Origin: Flavobacterium psychroterrae
GTDB lineage: Bacteria > Bacteroidota > Bacteroidia > Flavobacteriales > Flavobacteriaceae
NCBI RefSeq assembly: GCF_018380615.1
Contig: NZ_JAGYVZ010000001.1
Span: forward strand, 1 to 64,000
Length of the DNA: 64,000 nt
Direction of reading: 5' to 3'
Shown: positions 62,268-64,000 of the stretch, in pieces
Numbering within the stretch: position 1 is the stretch's first letter
Layout: each line of letters opens with the position of its first letter
Made by a program: the position numbers and the translations under genes
The notes under the pieces: model-generated
What the model was told of the DNA's origin: nothing
What the model saw: the letters and a program-made list of their open reading frames with translations, nothing else
Databases searched by the model: none

Positions 62268-63368
62268 TCAATGAATCAATTTCTGATTTCTTAAGTCTGT
62301 AAACAAGTCGAAAAATGAATCTTTTGTGCTAGTAAATGCTGTAAATCCCAGTTTTCTGCTTTTAGAAATATCTGTCATAACTTCAAGCGGGCGACTAAGA
62401 TCAAGATCTGTATGCCAGGCTGATGCTAATTGTTTTAAATCTGACTCTGCTAAGTTTTGATCTTTTGCAATTTTTGTCCAGATGGCTTGTTTCTCGTTTA
62501 ATCGTGTTTCAAGCGGTTTAATTTCGCCATTATATCCTTCAAAATCAATTCCGAACCATTCTGCTATTTTTGGCCAAAGCCATTTCCAACGGAAAACGTC
62601 GCCATTTGTAATATTAAAAGCTTCATTGTGGGCATTTGGCGTAGTTGCGGCCCATATTATTTGGTCGGCTAAAATTTTAGCATCGGTAACATCAGAAATT
62701 CCGTTCCATTGTTCAGCAGATCCCGGCCAGATAAACGGAAGCCCTTCTTGCTTGCAAATACTGGCATAAACGGCTAAAGTACTTCCCATATTCATGGCTT
62801 TTCCTACCGCATTTCCTATCAAAGTATGAGGTCTATGAATATTCCAGGTAAATCCGTCTCTTGAAGCGGCGTTGTAAACTTCATCTTCCTGCGCATAATA
62901 AAAATTAGGCAAATCTAATCTTGGCATTTCTTCTCTAAGCGGAGTTTCAGGCAACGTTCCTGCTTTGGCGTAAGCATCAAATGGTCCCAAATAGTGCTTT
63001 AAACCTGTCACTAATGAAACATGTTTTATTGATTTTTTAGGCGATAGAACATCCAATAAATTTCGAATCATCGCACTATTTACCCTAATATTTTCTTCTT
63101 CGGTGTCGTTTCGCATCCAGGTTGTGAAAAAAACATGAGTTGGCGCAACATCATTTAATGCGGTAGTCAAAGAATCTGTGTTCAATAAATCCGCAGCAAT
63201 GGAATTTAATCCTTCGATATTGTTTTTTGGGTTTCTTGAAAGTCCAAAAACTTTCCATCCTTGTTCAATTAATTTTGTGGCGAGATTGCTTCCGGCAATT
63301 CCGGTTGCGCCTACAACTAAGGCGGTATTTCCTTGTGTAGAAAGTGTTGTTATTTTGTCAGCATCCAT
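62268..63368 (-). CDS. SDR-family NAD(P) reductase, PRISE (progesterone 5-beta-reductase) type
   Basis: 366 residues of an extended short-chain dehydrogenase. The cofactor loop is ALVVGATGIAGSNLATKLIE with arginine in FGLSRNP. The PRISE-type blocks are FFTTWMRNDTEEENIRVNSA, VSLVTGLKHYLGPFDAYAK and LPNFYYAQEDEVYNAA, the last holding the catalytic Tyr of this group with Lys in GLKHY. Such enzymes reduce enone double bonds with NADPH. Divergent promoter arrangement is absent; the Crp/Fnr gene on the same strand ends 87 bases upstream and might regulate it. Confidence 0.88.
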   Translation of the reverse strand: MDADKITTLSTQGNTALVVGATGIAGSNLATKLIEQGWKVFGLSRNPKNNIEGLNSIAADLLNTDSLTTALNDVAPTHVFFTTWMRNDTEEENIRVNSAMIRNLLDVLSPKKSIKHVSLVTGLKHYLGPFDAYAKAGTLPETPLREEMPRLDLPNFYYAQEDEVYNAASRDGFTWNIHRPHTLIGNAVGKAMNMGSTLAVYASICKQEGLPFIWPGSAEQWNGISDVTDAKILADQIIWAATTPNAHNEAFNITNGDVFRWKWLWPKIAEWFGIDFEGYNGEIKPLETRLNEKQAIWTKIAKDQNLAESDLKQLASAWHTDLDLSRPLEVMTDISKSRKLGFTAFTSTKDSFFDLFTDLRNQKLIH

Positions 63369-63455
63369 AATATGATTATTTTTTACAAAATTACTTCTAA
63401 AACAAGCTTCAAAAAGATGATCTAAAACAAGAAATTCGATTGATCTATATCAAGT

Positions 63456-64000
63456 TTATTCTAATAATAAGTTCTTTTTAAGCCTGCTAAGGGTTTCCGG
63501 CGAAAGTCCAAGATAGGAAGCTAAAAGATTCTGCGGAACCCGTTTGATCAAATCCGGATTGTTTTCTGCAATATGTCGGTATTTTTCTTCTGCATTATGT
63601 GTGTGAGAACTTATCAATCTTCTTTCTTTAGTAATTAAACTATTCTGAAAAAGAATCCTGAAATACCTGTCCATAACCGGAACCTGCAAGGTTAAATTGT
63701 CAAAATCTTCAACTGTAATGGTCAGAATATCCGAATCTTCGATTGCGTTAATGCTGTAAAAAGAAATTTCTCCGCTAAAAAAGCTGTTCATGTCTGATGT
63801 CCACCAGCCTTCGGGTGTAAACTGGTTGATGTGTTCATTTCCTTTTTCATCGACATTATAGGATTTTAAAAGCCCTTTTGATACAAATGTGAGGTATTTA
63901 CAAACGTAACCTTCAATAACTAAAAATTGTTTTTTCTTTAATTTCTGAGGTTTGAAAAAAGTTTTAATCAGTTCCTTTTCTTCTAAGGATAACGTAACTT
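63456..64000 (-). CDS. Crp/Fnr-family regulator, N-terminus beyond the window
   Basis: The frame stays open to the right edge, so the gene is partial. About 180 residues are visible: a cyclic-nucleotide-binding-type beta roll (KKQFLVIEGYVCKYLTFVSK, NQFTPEGWWTSDMNSFFSG) and a short C-terminal helix-turn-helix, RVPQNLLASYLGLSPETLSR. It matches the Bacteroidota Crp/Fnr-like regulators that often sit beside the reductase or dehydrogenase genes they control. Effector unknown. Confidence 0.88.
   Translation of the reverse strand, partial: VTLSLEEKELIKTFFKPQKLKKKQFLVIEGYVCKYLTFVSKGLLKSYNVDEKGNEHINQFTPEGWWTSDMNSFFSGEISFYSINAIEDSDILTITVEDFDNLTLQVPVMDRYFRILFQNSLITKERRLISSHTHNAEEKYRHIAENNPDLIKRVPQNLLASYLGLSPETLSRLKKNLLLE

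Overview
The window is AT-rich chromosomal DNA from a Bacteroidota bacterium, most likely a Flavobacterium. The evidence is the strict Bacteroidota promoter form (TTG, 19 bases, TAnnTTTG), the scarcity of Shine-Dalgarno sites, an Oar-like TonB receptor, multi-PAS histidine kinases, and intergenic repeats of a flavobacterial style. No tRNA, rRNA body, CRISPR array, transposase or prophage was recognised. The left edge carries two tandem minus-strand promoters and a boxA-like site, which I read as the leader of an rRNA operon lying outside the window.

Layout. 0-5 kb: rrn-type leader, an FMN-reductase pseudogene and a 1058-residue multi-PAS kinase. 5-13 kb: AcnA-type aconitase, a cold-shock protein, and three minus-strand genes of unknown role, one with a SUKH-like region. 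13-21 kb: Oar-like receptor, membrane-anchored AraC regulator, lipoprotein hydrolase, and a flavin monooxygenase with an N-terminal double-CxxC module. 21-35 kb: a stress-type block of small acidic proteins, DUF2892/SRPBCC, DUF2158 plus helicase, Rieske oxidoreductase, SEC14/STAS protein, DUF892, DUF202, receiver proteins, a 1368-residue kinase paralogous to the first, a frameshifted DUF748 gene and an MscS channel. 35.8-40.1 kb: a complete stressosome operon, RsbR-RsbS-RsbT-(RsbT-like/RsbX fusion)-histidine kinase. 40-50 kb: FAD/NAD(P) protein, CorA, GH130 phosphorylase, exported PPC-domain protein, a three-subunit molybdenum aldehyde oxidase and a zinc alcohol dehydrogenase. 50-56 kb: DHA2 exporter, then LacI regulator, PfkB kinase, sugar MFS permease and ketose-3-epimerase-like enzyme, with two identical 12-bp operators. 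56-61 kb: OmpR-type two-component system followed by porin, Dabb and cupin genes. 61-64 kb: nucleoside phosphorylase-like protein, PRISE-type reductase and a Crp/Fnr regulator cut by the window edge.

How the parts fit. Much of the 21-45 kb stretch looks like a general-stress and envelope-homeostasis island, with the stressosome as a plausible sensory hub. That operon ends in a PAS histidine kinase, and no sigma-B or partner-switch output gene was found here, so the output may be two-component signalling. The 52-56 kb operon reads as a regulated ketose catabolic pathway, for example D-psicose or D-tagatose to fructose to fructose-6-phosphate.

Several genes start downstream of where the longest open frame begins. 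Two genes are broken by single-base indels. One receiver gene has a perfect promoter but no ATG, GTG or TTG upstream of its conserved N-terminus. Several repeat families fill the intergenic spaces.
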